8,150 nucleotides of DNA from Nitrospirae bacterium RIFCSPLOW2_12_42_9 (lineage in GTDB: Bacteria; Nitrospirota; 9FT-COMBO-42-15; HDB-SIOI813). The first letter of the stretch is position 1; every line of letters begins with the position of its first letter. Under the pieces are notes generated by a model. The model made no database searches, was not told the DNA's origin, and worked only from the letters and a program-made list of their open reading frames with translations. The stretch spans positions 1 through 8,150 of the forward strand of contig MHER01000186.1 of assembly GCA_001805205.1 (NCBI GenBank), given 5' to 3'. The position numbers were made by a program, and so were the translations under genes. Shown here in pieces: positions 1-5,621 of the stretch.

Positions 1-402
1 TGCAATAAAATAAGGCCGTTCAGGACTGCCTTCTGATACCTGATTATTACTGCTGTCTTCTGCTATGATGTAATATTCAATCCCTTCACCGTCAGCGGCA
101 GATTGCGGGATGACTGCGGTGAATCTATCCTTGTCCCTCTCCATCCTTATCTTGTTGTATCTTGTCTCACCTTGCTTCCGGTAATAAAGTTCAGGGGTCA
201 TAACTACATTTCCCGATTCTATCTCTGCAACTATCTCTATTGCCTTTCCTCTCTCTGCCCTGGTTATAGGTTTAAAATTTATTATAAGGGGACCAGGTTC
301 TTCTGCCCATGCTTTGACAACCATACTGTTGAATATATGGAAAGGAAAGATTAAAAAGGTTGATATTGTAAAGATCAGTGTAATTTTTAAAAAGCTGCTC
401 AT
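1..402 (-). CDS. Secreted Ig-like domain protein, 3'-truncated by the window edge
   Basis: The frame is open from an ATG whose first base is at 402 down to position 1, giving 134 residues with no stop, so the C-terminus lies outside the window. Residues 1-33 look like a Sec signal peptide: a short N-terminus with Lys6, a hydrophobic core (about 7-29), then Ala-Trp-Ala, a good signal peptidase I site, before Glu34-Glu35. The rest reads as a beta-rich Ig/fibronectin-like domain: alternating strands, an 'ELYYRK' strand near residues 71-76, and an 'EYYIIAED' strand near 110-117, a pattern common in extracytoplasmic bacterial Ig-like modules. A G-rich Shine-Dalgarno (412-417) sits 9 nt before the ATG. 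It lies 19 bp after the caspase stop with no room for a promoter, so the two are very probably cotranscribed. The function is unknown; more domains may follow off the edge. The frame and export are well supported, the fold less so. Confidence 0.75.
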   Translation of the reverse strand, partial: MSSFLKITLIFTISTFLIFPFHIFNSMVVKAWAEEPGPLIINFKPITRAERGKAIEIVAEIESGNVVMTPELYYRKQGETRYNKIRMERDKDRFTAVIPQSAADGEGIEYYIIAEDSSNNQVSEGSPERPYFIA

Positions 403-421
403 ATTAATTGTCCCCCCGATT

Positions 422-2518
422 TCATTTAATCCGCATTCCGGCACGTGTAAAGATAAAGTCGCCGTTATCATGTCCGGAGTTCTGGATAAAGTTGTATTCC
501 GGCATCTGGCTTGATCTCCCCCCTACGCTCTCCTTGATCTTCTTAATGAAGAGTTCGTCTGCTGTAAATACCTGATCCTCTATATCCCTGAGCGCCCTTA
601 TAAACACATTGGCAAATACTGAATGACCATTTCCTTCATTATCTGCTACAGGTTCATTTCCACCGCTTGCTATAAGGGTTCTGGATTTCCTATCAAATAA
701 ACGATTTAAGTATCGTTCTCTTGACTCATTTGACCTCAGATTAACATCAACACTCCTTGTCATCTGACCAGAATAGCAGCTATCAGCCACTATCAGTATG
801 TGCTTTGATGATATCTTCATAATGTTGTTTGTGATGTCATTTACCTTAATCCAGTCTGTGTCATTCTCCTGTTCCGCATCAACCGGAAGCCAGTATGCCA
901 TCTTTGTTTCCTCATCAAAATGTCCGTGTCCGGCATAATAGATCAGAAGGTTATCATTTTCAGTCAGCCTTTTTCTGAACTCATTTAATGATCCCAAGAT
1001 ATCCTTCCTTGTGGCATTTGCTAAGATCTTTGTCTCAAAACCGTATTCCTCTCTTAATACCTTTTCCACCTCCCTGGAATCATTCAACGGTGTCTCCAGG
1101 TCTGAGAGGTGTTTATAATCATTATTCCCTATAACAACGGCATAGTTTCTGCCAAAACCGGGAATATCGTGCGAAGGTTTTGTCTTTGTCTCATAATCAG
1201 TCCTGCCTGTTTCTATACTGATAAATTCAACTGTCTTATTGTTATAATTGTCATAGGCAGCTACCTCAATCATATTCTCATTAATCTGCATTTCAGGACT
1301 GCCTGAGAAAAATGACCATTTACCACCGATCCGTCTTGCTGAGATATCTTCCTGTGAGGGGGGTATTATCTGTGCCTCTATGCCATTGATCAGCACCTGT
1401 TTGATTCCGCTCTCATCATTAACTATCCCCTTTATCACACCTCCTGCGGAAACTGCCGAGATATTCAAATCTCTTGTCTTATCTCTTGTCTTATCAATAC
1501 TGATTTGAGGCCCGGAATAATCCGGGAGTGAATACAGGGTTGCGTCTTTTCTGCCAATTTGGGCCAGACGGCCTACATCTGTTGATAAGATCAATGGGTT
1601 GCCGGCATCCGGGAGTTTTAATATCTTTGTGCTTTTCCAGTTGCTTGTATCCCAGTAGATTACATTGCCATCCAGACCACCAGAGATAAAATAATTACCG
1701 TTTAATGTAAACCCTATCCCAGTGATCGCATCTGTATGTCCTTTTAATATAGAGAACCTTCCTGAATCTGAACGGAGGTAAGCGATTTTCATAACAACGC
1801 CATTATCAAGCCCTGCCATAAGAAACTCACCATCAGGGCTAAAGGCCATATCTCTTACAGCCCCATTTTGAAAACTGACAGGAATAGCATTAAGTGTCTT
1901 TGTATTCCATATCCTGACAGGTGTTTTCTGATCAAGACTTGCTGAAGCCAACAGGGTTCCGTCCGGGCTGTAGACAAGTGATAACACCTGTTCAGAGTAC
2001 GGATAATCCCACCTTAATATTCTTGGAGATTTCTGGCTCTCTATGTCCCAGATTTTCACAACCGGATCGCCTCCTTTTGACCCTGATGCAAGGGTATGGC
2101 CGTCAGGGCTGAAGGCAAGCGCTGTTACAATATTCTCATGGGCTTTAAAAGACCTTATCTCTTTACCTTTTGACACATCCCACAGATATATATACCTGTA
2201 TCCCCCACCAGCCAGGGTCTTGCCGTCATTGCTGAAGAGCAGAGTATTTACCTGATTTGCCTCGAATATAGCAATAAAGTTCTTGCCATCCCATATACTG
2301 ACCTGACTTGAGGTTGAGAACGCTGTATATCTTCCATCATGGCTTGTGGCAATGGCCTTGATCTTCCCTTTGTCAGCATTAAATCTCTTTATTTCTAAAA
2401 GATTCTGGCTGACCGTATAATTCTCAGCCTTGCCTTCAGGAGACAAAACAATTTGTATAATGCAATTAATAAGAATGGTTATTATGATAAGGTCCATAAT
2501 GGAATATATCTTTCTCAT
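422..2518 (-). CDS. Exported or membrane-anchored WD40-repeat caspase-family (peptidase C14) protein
   Basis: A 698-residue protein predicted to be a caspase-like cysteine protease with a beta-propeller sensor. Residues 9-26 are a hydrophobic segment after Arg2-Lys3, a signal peptide (possible cleavage after Gly-Lys-Ala31) or a membrane anchor. Residues about 50-330 hold WD40 repeats: blade ends SIWD (74-77), YLWD (111-114), KIWD (155-158), RIWN (202-205), IYWD (287-290), with FSPDG turns at 136-140 and 226-230; the fifth blade is degenerate. An Ig-like linker spans about 350-435. The C14 domain spans about 457-645, with catalytic His531 in YYAGHG and Cys581 in ADSCYSG. Both residues are intact, so proteolysis is plausible; family members usually cut after basic residues. 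The ATG at 2518 is chosen because AAAAGGAG lies 5 nt upstream; an upstream in-frame GTG at 2545 has no such support. A sigma-54-like promoter precedes it, and the secreted Ig-like gene follows 19 bp downstream. Substrate and trigger are unknown. Confidence 0.92.
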   Translation of the reverse strand: MRKIYSIMDLIIITILINCIIQIVLSPEGKAENYTVSQNLLEIKRFNADKGKIKAIATSHDGRYTAFSTSSQVSIWDGKNFIAIFEANQVNTLLFSNDGKTLAGGGYRYIYLWDVSKGKEIRSFKAHENIVTALAFSPDGHTLASGSKGGDPVVKIWDIESQKSPRILRWDYPYSEQVLSLVYSPDGTLLASASLDQKTPVRIWNTKTLNAIPVSFQNGAVRDMAFSPDGEFLMAGLDNGVVMKIAYLRSDSGRFSILKGHTDAITGIGFTLNGNYFISGGLDGNVIYWDTSNWKSTKILKLPDAGNPLILSTDVGRLAQIGRKDATLYSLPDYSGPQISIDKTRDKTRDLNISAVSAGGVIKGIVNDESGIKQVLINGIEAQIIPPSQEDISARRIGGKWSFFSGSPEMQINENMIEVAAYDNYNNKTVEFISIETGRTDYETKTKPSHDIPGFGRNYAVVIGNNDYKHLSDLETPLNDSREVEKVLREEYGFETKILANATRKDILGSLNEFRKRLTENDNLLIYYAGHGHFDEETKMAYWLPVDAEQENDTDWIKVNDITNNIMKISSKHILIVADSCYSGQMTRSVDVNLRSNESRERYLNRLFDRKSRTLIASGGNEPVADNEGNGHSVFANVFIRALRDIEDQVFTADELFIKKIKESVGGRSSQMPEYNFIQNSGHDNGDFIFTRAGMRIK
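1469..1492. repeat. 12-bp tandem duplication inside the caspase gene
   Basis: ATCTCTTGTCTT occurs twice head to tail. In the protein this doubles the four residues Lys-Thr-Arg-Asp, in the linker between the WD40 propeller and the Ig-like segment. It is in frame and harmless to reading. It adds basic residues to an exposed linker and looks like recent replication slippage. Confidence 0.8.
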
Positions 2519-2523
2519 ATTTG

Positions 2524-2531
2524 CTCCTTTT
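2524..2531 (-). promoter_or_regulatory. Shine-Dalgarno that fixes the caspase gene start
   Basis: On the minus strand AAAAGGAG lies 5 nt upstream of the ATG at 2518. It falls inside the longer reading frame that could start with GTG at 2545, so it argues for the shorter 698-residue protein, which places the hydrophobic segment properly at the N-terminus. Confidence 0.8.
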
Positions 2532-2571
2532 CTCTGAAAATACACTTCACATCTCCCGCGAACATGCGTTT

Positions 2572-2600
2572 AGTATAATCATGTCAAGAAAAATCTACAA
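2572..2600 (-). promoter_or_regulatory. Weak alternative sigma-70 promoter for the caspase gene
   Basis: On the minus strand TATACT (2577-2572) is a fair -10 box, preceded at 17 bp by TTGTAG (2600-2595), a poor -35. It would give a shorter leader than the sigma-54 site. A consensus TTGACA (2587-2582) lies too close to this -10 to be its partner. Recorded only as an alternative source of basal transcription. Confidence 0.2.
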
Positions 2601-2662
2601 CAAAATAGTTATTCTGAATATCACCTTCATTTGTACCCAAGTAGTTACATACCTTTTATTAT

Positions 2663-2678
2663 AGCGAGTTTCATGCCA
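2663..2678 (-). promoter_or_regulatory. Putative sigma-54 (-24/-12) promoter for the caspase operon
   Basis: On the minus strand the sequence reads TGGCAT-N5-TCGCT. It keeps the invariant GG-N10-GC spacing, and the base before it is C, as in the YTGGCAC consensus. It differs from TGGCAC/TTGCW at one base in each element. The -12 C is at 2664, so transcription would begin near 2652, about 134 nt before the caspase ATG. The gene for a sigma-54 activator sits on the other side of this intergenic region. A single site with two mismatches can arise by chance. Confidence 0.5.
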
Positions 2679-2796
2679 GATTTTAAAAGGGAGGTTATGA
2701 AAGAAAATTTTTCTGGTCTATCTATTTGTTATTATTTATGAATATTATTTTATTAAAGGGGTTAGCATCTAAATGGAGGCATAAATAGGTTTGTTT

Positions 2797-2827
2797 TTCC
2801 GTGCATCTTTTGCATGGATTCCGTGCA
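2797..2827. repeat. 9-bp direct repeat, 22-bp period, operator-like
   Basis: TTCCGTGCA occurs at 2797-2805 and again at 2819-2827. The starts are 22 bp apart, about two helical turns, so proteins bound to the copies would lie on the same face of the DNA. The pair lies 33 bp upstream of the regulator's -35 box and about 145-175 bp upstream of the predicted caspase start site. Confidence 0.5.
2799..2817. promoter_or_regulatory. Imperfect palindrome, possible activator site
   Basis: CCGTGCA-TCTTT-TGCATGG forms 7-bp arms with one G-T mismatch around a 5-nt centre at 2808. It is centred 144 bp upstream of the -12 C of the leftward sigma-54-like promoter, a usual distance for an enhancer bound by an NtrC-type activator. 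It also contains the first copy of the TTCCGTGCA direct repeat. Binding by the adjacent regulator is inferred, not shown. Confidence 0.4.
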
Positions 2828-2844
2828 AAGAGTAAATGGAATCC
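2816..2844. repeat. 7-bp perfect inverted repeat GGATTCC/GGAATCC
   Basis: GGATTCC (2816-2822) and its exact reverse complement GGAATCC (2838-2844) flank 15 nt. The right arm ends 15 bp before the regulator's -35 box, so a bound protein could influence that promoter; this would allow autoregulation if the regulator binds here. It partly overlaps the neighbouring palindrome and direct repeat. Confidence 0.45.
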
Positions 2845-2859
2845 ACAGTAAAATAATGA

Positions 2860-2888
2860 TTGACATGAGAAATATACAGTGATATAAA
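2860..2888 (+). promoter_or_regulatory. Sigma-70-type promoter of the response regulator gene
   Basis: A perfect TTGACA (2860-2865) is followed after exactly 17 bp by TATAAA (2883-2888), one base off consensus. Transcription would start near 2895, giving a leader of about 70 nt. A second -10-like TATACT lies at 2893-2898. This suggests the activator is made constitutively at some level, unlike the two flanking operons. Confidence 0.7.
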
Positions 2889-2964
2889 GAATTATACTAT
2901 AACCGGGTAAAGTATATAACCAATCGTGTTATTAATTTTCAAACCTTTTCACATCTGAAAACTT

Positions 2965-4347
2965 ATGGGTACAAAACAGCCGCACGTTTTAATTATCGAT
3001 GACGATAAAGGTATAAACAGGGTTCTATCCCAGATCTTAAGTGATGACTTTTCTGTAATCGCAACCACTTCAGGAAAAGATGGCATTGAAATGGCAATGG
3101 AGCTATCTCCCTTTCTTGCCATGGTTGATCTCCGGATGCCGGAGACAGATGGCCTGCATGTCTTAAGGGAGATAAAAAAATCTAAACCCGAGATTTCAGT
3201 TATAATGATGAGTGCATATGGTGAAGTGGCCTCAGTTGTTGAGGCATTCAGGGAGGGGGCTGCTGATTTCCTTACAAAACCATTTGACTTCAGGTGTCTT
3301 CTTGAGAATGTACGCAAACTGGCCACCCAGTCCAATATTGAAGAAGATGAATCGCAACACCAGCATGCAAAAGACATTATAGGTAATAGCCGTATAATGA
3401 AGCATGTGTGGAACCTCATAAAACGGTTTTCCCCAACTGATATACCAATACTTCTTCAGGGAGAGACAGGTACCGGTAAGGAGCTTTTTGCCAAGGTAAT
3501 CCATAGCCTGAGTGTTCGAAGCAACGGGCCTTTTGTACCTGTAGATTGTTCTGCTATTCCTGAATCTCTGATAGAGAGCGAGTTATTCGGGTATGAGAAG
3601 GGGGCATTTACAGGAGCCTCAACAAGAAAAGAAGGATTATTTGAGTCTGCCAATATGGGTACTCTCTTCCTTGATGAGATTGGGAACTTGCCTCTCTCTA
3701 TCCAGGCAAAACTCCTCAGGGTAGTCCAGGATCACAGGATCATGAGACTTGGTGCAAAGGGATATGAGCCTATCCCGCTTAATTTACGGGTCGTAGCCGC
3801 GACTAATATTGATCTTAAGGAGGCGTCTGATAAAGGCTCTTTCCGTCTTGATCTCTTCTACCGCATAAGCGTGGCTGCCATTACATTACCTCCTCTTAGA
3901 GAGAGACATGGAGATATCCCGGTATTAGCCAAACACTTTCTTGAAAAATGTAACATAGAGTTCCACAGAGATATAAGGATCACTGATGAGGCCATGAATA
4001 TCCTTGGCAGATATCAGTGGCCCGGGAATATACGTGAACTCGAAAACGTTATCAAAAGCGCATTCCTTATAACTAATGATTTTATCCGTCCGAATCATCT
4101 TAATAAGATTATTGCAGAAGATGAGAACCCCTCAACTGATGTTAATGATATTATCAGTTATGATGACCTGACAGATATAAAGAATCTGAAAAATCATGCT
4201 GTCCATGAGGCTGAACGTGAGGCAATCCTCAGGATAATGAAAGAGCACCCCTTTATTAACAAACTACAGCTCGCAAAACTTCTTAAGGTCGATCCCAAGA
4301 CCCTCCGTTCCAAATTAAAGAAATACGGGTTTGATAATCCGAATTAA
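2965..4347 (+). CDS. NtrC-family sigma-54-dependent response regulator (REC-AAA+-HTH)
   Basis: A 460-residue, full-length cytoplasmic transcription activator; phosphorylation of its receiver should trigger oligomerisation and ATP-driven opening of sigma-54 promoters. The receiver spans about 6-120, with acidic pocket Asp12-Asp13, phospho-acceptor Asp55, switch Ser83 and Lys105. The AAA+ domain spans about 138-375: Walker A GETGTGKE (166-173), the sigma-54-contacting loop GAFTGA (213-218), Walker B LFLDEIG (234-240) and the conserved WPGNIRELEN (352-361). A Fis-type helix-turn-helix occupies about 415-456. All key residues are present. The ATG at 2965 is the first possible start, since an in-frame TGA lies at 2956-2958, but no Shine-Dalgarno is visible, suggesting modest translation. 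The likely partner kinase is at 5622, and sigma-54-type promoters lie on both sides. The family call is very secure; the targets are inferred. Confidence 0.97.
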   Translation: MGTKQPHVLIIDDDKGINRVLSQILSDDFSVIATTSGKDGIEMAMELSPFLAMVDLRMPETDGLHVLREIKKSKPEISVIMMSAYGEVASVVEAFREGAADFLTKPFDFRCLLENVRKLATQSNIEEDESQHQHAKDIIGNSRIMKHVWNLIKRFSPTDIPILLQGETGTGKELFAKVIHSLSVRSNGPFVPVDCSAIPESLIESELFGYEKGAFTGASTRKEGLFESANMGTLFLDEIGNLPLSIQAKLLRVVQDHRIMRLGAKGYEPIPLNLRVVAATNIDLKEASDKGSFRLDLFYRISVAAITLPPLRERHGDIPVLAKHFLEKCNIEFHRDIRITDEAMNILGRYQWPGNIRELENVIKSAFLITNDFIRPNHLNKIIAEDENPSTDVNDIISYDDLTDIKNLKNHAVHEAEREAILRIMKEHPFINKLQLAKLLKVDPKTLRSKLKKYGFDNPN

Positions 4348-4371
4348 ATTCCTTACATAAAGGGATTCTTC

Positions 4372-4386
4372 TCCCGAAAATCGGGA
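4372..4386. promoter_or_regulatory. Perfect 15-bp palindrome, candidate enhancer for the NtrC-type regulator
   Basis: TCCCGAAAATCGGGA has 6-bp perfect arms around AAA. It is centred at 4379, 144 bp upstream of the -12 C of the rightward sigma-54-like promoter, a typical position for an NtrC-family dimer site. As RNA it would form a short hairpin, but no U-tract follows, so it is a poor rho-independent terminator for the regulator gene. An operator reading is preferred. Confidence 0.5.
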
Positions 4387-4454
4387 ATTACCTCCCTGAT
4401 AATCTTCTATATTTTCTGATAAGAAGTACACCACTATAACTACAAAATAATTTA

Positions 4455-4467
4455 TAACCTCTTGAAA
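4455..4467 (-). promoter_or_regulatory. IHF-like site between enhancer and promoter
   Basis: TAACCTCTTGAAA matches the reversed IHF consensus YAAN4TTGATW at all but one defined base. It lies in an AT-rich stretch between the palindrome and the sigma-54-like promoter, where IHF commonly bends DNA so that the activator can touch the polymerase. Chance matches are frequent in AT-rich DNA. Confidence 0.3.
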
Positions 4468-4508
4468 TAGATAAAGAATATTAAAAGGTCCTTAACAGGA
4501 ACCAACAA

Positions 4509-4524
4509 TGGCATCTCTTTTGCT
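4509..4524 (+). promoter_or_regulatory. Sigma-54 (-24/-12) promoter of the TPR-GvpF-kinase operon
   Basis: The sequence TGGCAT-N5-TTGCT matches the sigma-54 consensus TGGCAC-N5-TTGCW at all but one base and has the exact GG-N10-GC spacing. The -12 C is at 4523, so transcription would start near 4535, about 45 nt before the first ATG. No good sigma-70 promoter was found in this gap. It lies directly downstream of a sigma-54 activator gene, which raises the chance that it is real. Confidence 0.75.
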
Positions 4525-4579
4525 TTTAATTACGGATTGTCTGATAAAAAACTTCTTTGTTTAAAGAGGGAGGGAACAT

Positions 4580-4861
4580 ATGTTTTCTATGCCGGAAGAA
4601 TTTTCAATTACTAATGGGATGGGTGAAATGACAAATTTCTCTGCACCTTTTAAATTATTGAGTATGGCTAACGAGTTCGAGAGGGCAGGGGTTATCCTTT
4701 ATGCAGTAGAACTTTATACAAAGATACTTGATAACTACCCGGATACATTTGAGGCTGTGGCATCCAGGTTAGCGCTCTTCCTGATTGCAAGCAGATATGA
4801 AAACGACGGGAAAAAAGAATCTGCAATCGCAATCATAAGGAGGATAAGTACAATCAAATGA
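4580..4861 (+). CDS. Small TPR-like protein, first gene of the GvpF operon
   Basis: A 93-residue soluble protein of unknown function. Residues about 27-85 fit tetratricopeptide-type helical pairs: Gly37, Ala42, Tyr46, Pro54 and Ala59 fall at typical TPR positions ('YTKILDNYP' at 46-54), followed by a second helix-rich half with Ala82. TPR modules bind other proteins, so it may be an adaptor for the GvpF-like protein or for the kinase; this is inference. No signal peptide or membrane segment is present. The ATG at 4580 is preferred over one at 4589 because GGAGG (4569-4573) lies 6 nt upstream. The stop overlaps the next start (ATGA, 4858-4861), indicating translational coupling. It is the gene nearest the sigma-54-like promoter. 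I do not recognise it as any named gas-vesicle protein. Confidence 0.8.
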   Translation: MFSMPEEFSITNGMGEMTNFSAPFKLLSMANEFERAGVILYAVELYTKILDNYPDTFEAVASRLALFLIASRYENDGKKESAIAIIRRISTIK

Positions 4862-5613
4862 AAATATATACTTACGGGATTATTGATTCAAATATAAGTT
4901 TGGAAGAATCTCTTACAGGATTAAATGGCGCTCCTGTAAATAATATTCCATACAGAGATATCAGCATGGTTATCAGTACTATTGATGAAAATAATGTGGA
5001 GATGACAAATACCCATGCCATTGAACACCGTAAAGTAATTGAGATACTTATGAAGAGGTTTACACTGCTTCCTGTGAAATTCCGCTCCATATATAACAGG
5101 GATCAGGCTATCTCCATAATGGAGAATTTTTATAGCGATATCCGGGATAACATAGACAGGCTCCGCAATAAGGAAGAGTTTGGCATAAAGGTCATATGGT
5201 CCGGAGACAAGATAAAAGAGCAGATAATAAAGGATCAATGCAGGAATAATCCTGTATTACTTGAAGAGTCTGAATCACAGGGCAGACGGTTTATAGAAGA
5301 GGTCTTTAAGGATTATGTTATAGATAAAGAATTCCGTGAGAAGGCGGATATATGTGCTGCTATTGTAGATAACTTTTTAGGCAAACATGTAACAGAAAAG
5401 AGGCTTGAAAAGTTAAAGAATAATGATCTGCTTTTAAATGCATTCTATCTTGTTGAAAGGGGGAAAGAGAAAGGTTTCAAAGAGGCATTTGAGGTCTTAA
5501 AGCTTGCCCCTGGTAACTTCCGCTATATATGCAGCGGACCATATCCACCTTACAATTTCATCAAATGGTCAGATCCGGAAGCCTGTAAACAGAGCGGAGA
5601 AAAGGTTTTATAG
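4858..5613 (+). CDS. GvpL/GvpF-family gas vesicle protein
   Basis: A 251-residue protein of the GvpL/GvpF family, whose members assist gas-vesicle assembly, bind the shell protein GvpA and sit in or on the vesicle. Family hallmarks are visible throughout: an N-terminal 'YTYGIID' strand (4-10), a 'GLNGAPV' turn (21-27), the 'THAIEHRKVIE' helix (52-62) with its conserved His, 'LLPVKF' (70-75, matching the usual VLPxRFG, though the Gly is Arg here), a Lys/Val/Trp strand near 110-114, and the C-terminal 'SGPYPPYNF' (226-234, usually SGPWPPYSF). The length is normal. The start overlaps the TPR gene's stop; AAGGAGG (4837-4843) lies 14 nt upstream, so coupling probably aids initiation. No gvpA or other gvp gene is visible here, and the family is too diverged to choose between GvpF and GvpL. 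It may work in vesicle formation elsewhere or have been recruited to another role. Confidence 0.88.
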   Translation: MKIYTYGIIDSNISLEESLTGLNGAPVNNIPYRDISMVISTIDENNVEMTNTHAIEHRKVIEILMKRFTLLPVKFRSIYNRDQAISIMENFYSDIRDNIDRLRNKEEFGIKVIWSGDKIKEQIIKDQCRNNPVLLEESESQGRRFIEEVFKDYVIDKEFREKADICAAIVDNFLGKHVTEKRLEKLKNNDLLLNAFYLVERGKEKGFKEAFEVLKLAPGNFRYICSGPYPPYNFIKWSDPEACKQSGEKVL

Positions 5614-5621
5614 GTATAGTA

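Larger units (their letters stand above)
2519..2964. other. Divergent intergenic control region (446 bp, no gene)
   Basis: This AT-rich gap separates the leftward caspase operon from the rightward response regulator. It holds a sigma-54-type promoter facing left (2663-2678), a sigma-70-type promoter facing right (2860-2888), and between them a repeat cluster (2797-2844) that looks like operators. The stretch 2519-2652 would be a roughly 134-nt caspase leader. No convincing protein gene is present; a 14-codon frame at 2697-2741 was rejected. Confidence 0.75.

Noticed and set aside
103..514. Plus-strand frames overlapping the secreted protein and the caspase end
   Set aside because: Both lie antisense to better-supported leftward genes with signal peptide or domain evidence and have no convincing Shine-Dalgarno or family resemblance.
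2453..2518. Lipoprotein lipobox around Cys19 of the caspase protein (Leu-Ile-Asn-Cys)
   Set aside because: Asn directly before Cys is not tolerated in typical lipoboxes, and the hydrophobic stretch continues past the cysteine.
2519..2545. Longer caspase start at GTG 2545, adding nine residues
   Set aside because: No Shine-Dalgarno precedes the GTG, while AAAAGGAG lies 5 nt before the ATG at 2518 and would fall inside the longer coding region.
2697..2741. 14-codon frame (ATG to TGA) preceded by GGGAGG in the divergent gap
   Set aside because: The Shine-Dalgarno is only 2 nt from the ATG, no promoter was seen for it, and such short frames are common by chance in AT-rich DNA.
2949..3419. Minus-strand open frame of 156 codons opposite the response regulator
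   Set aside because: It is antisense to an unambiguous NtrC-family gene, has no recognisable domain, and is explained as a shadow of that frame. The same applies to minus-strand frames at 5961-6440, 6644-7129 and 7418-7753 opposite the kinase.
4372..4386. Palindrome read as a rho-independent terminator after the response regulator
   Set aside because: The stem is only 6 bp with a 3-nt loop and is followed by AATTACC, not a run of T. Its position relative to the sigma-54-like promoter fits an operator better.
4487..4503. GGTCC-N6-GGAACC imperfect inverted repeat just upstream of the sigma-54-like promoter
   Set aside because: The arms pair only with a bulge and there is no second copy in the window; not enough to call an operator.
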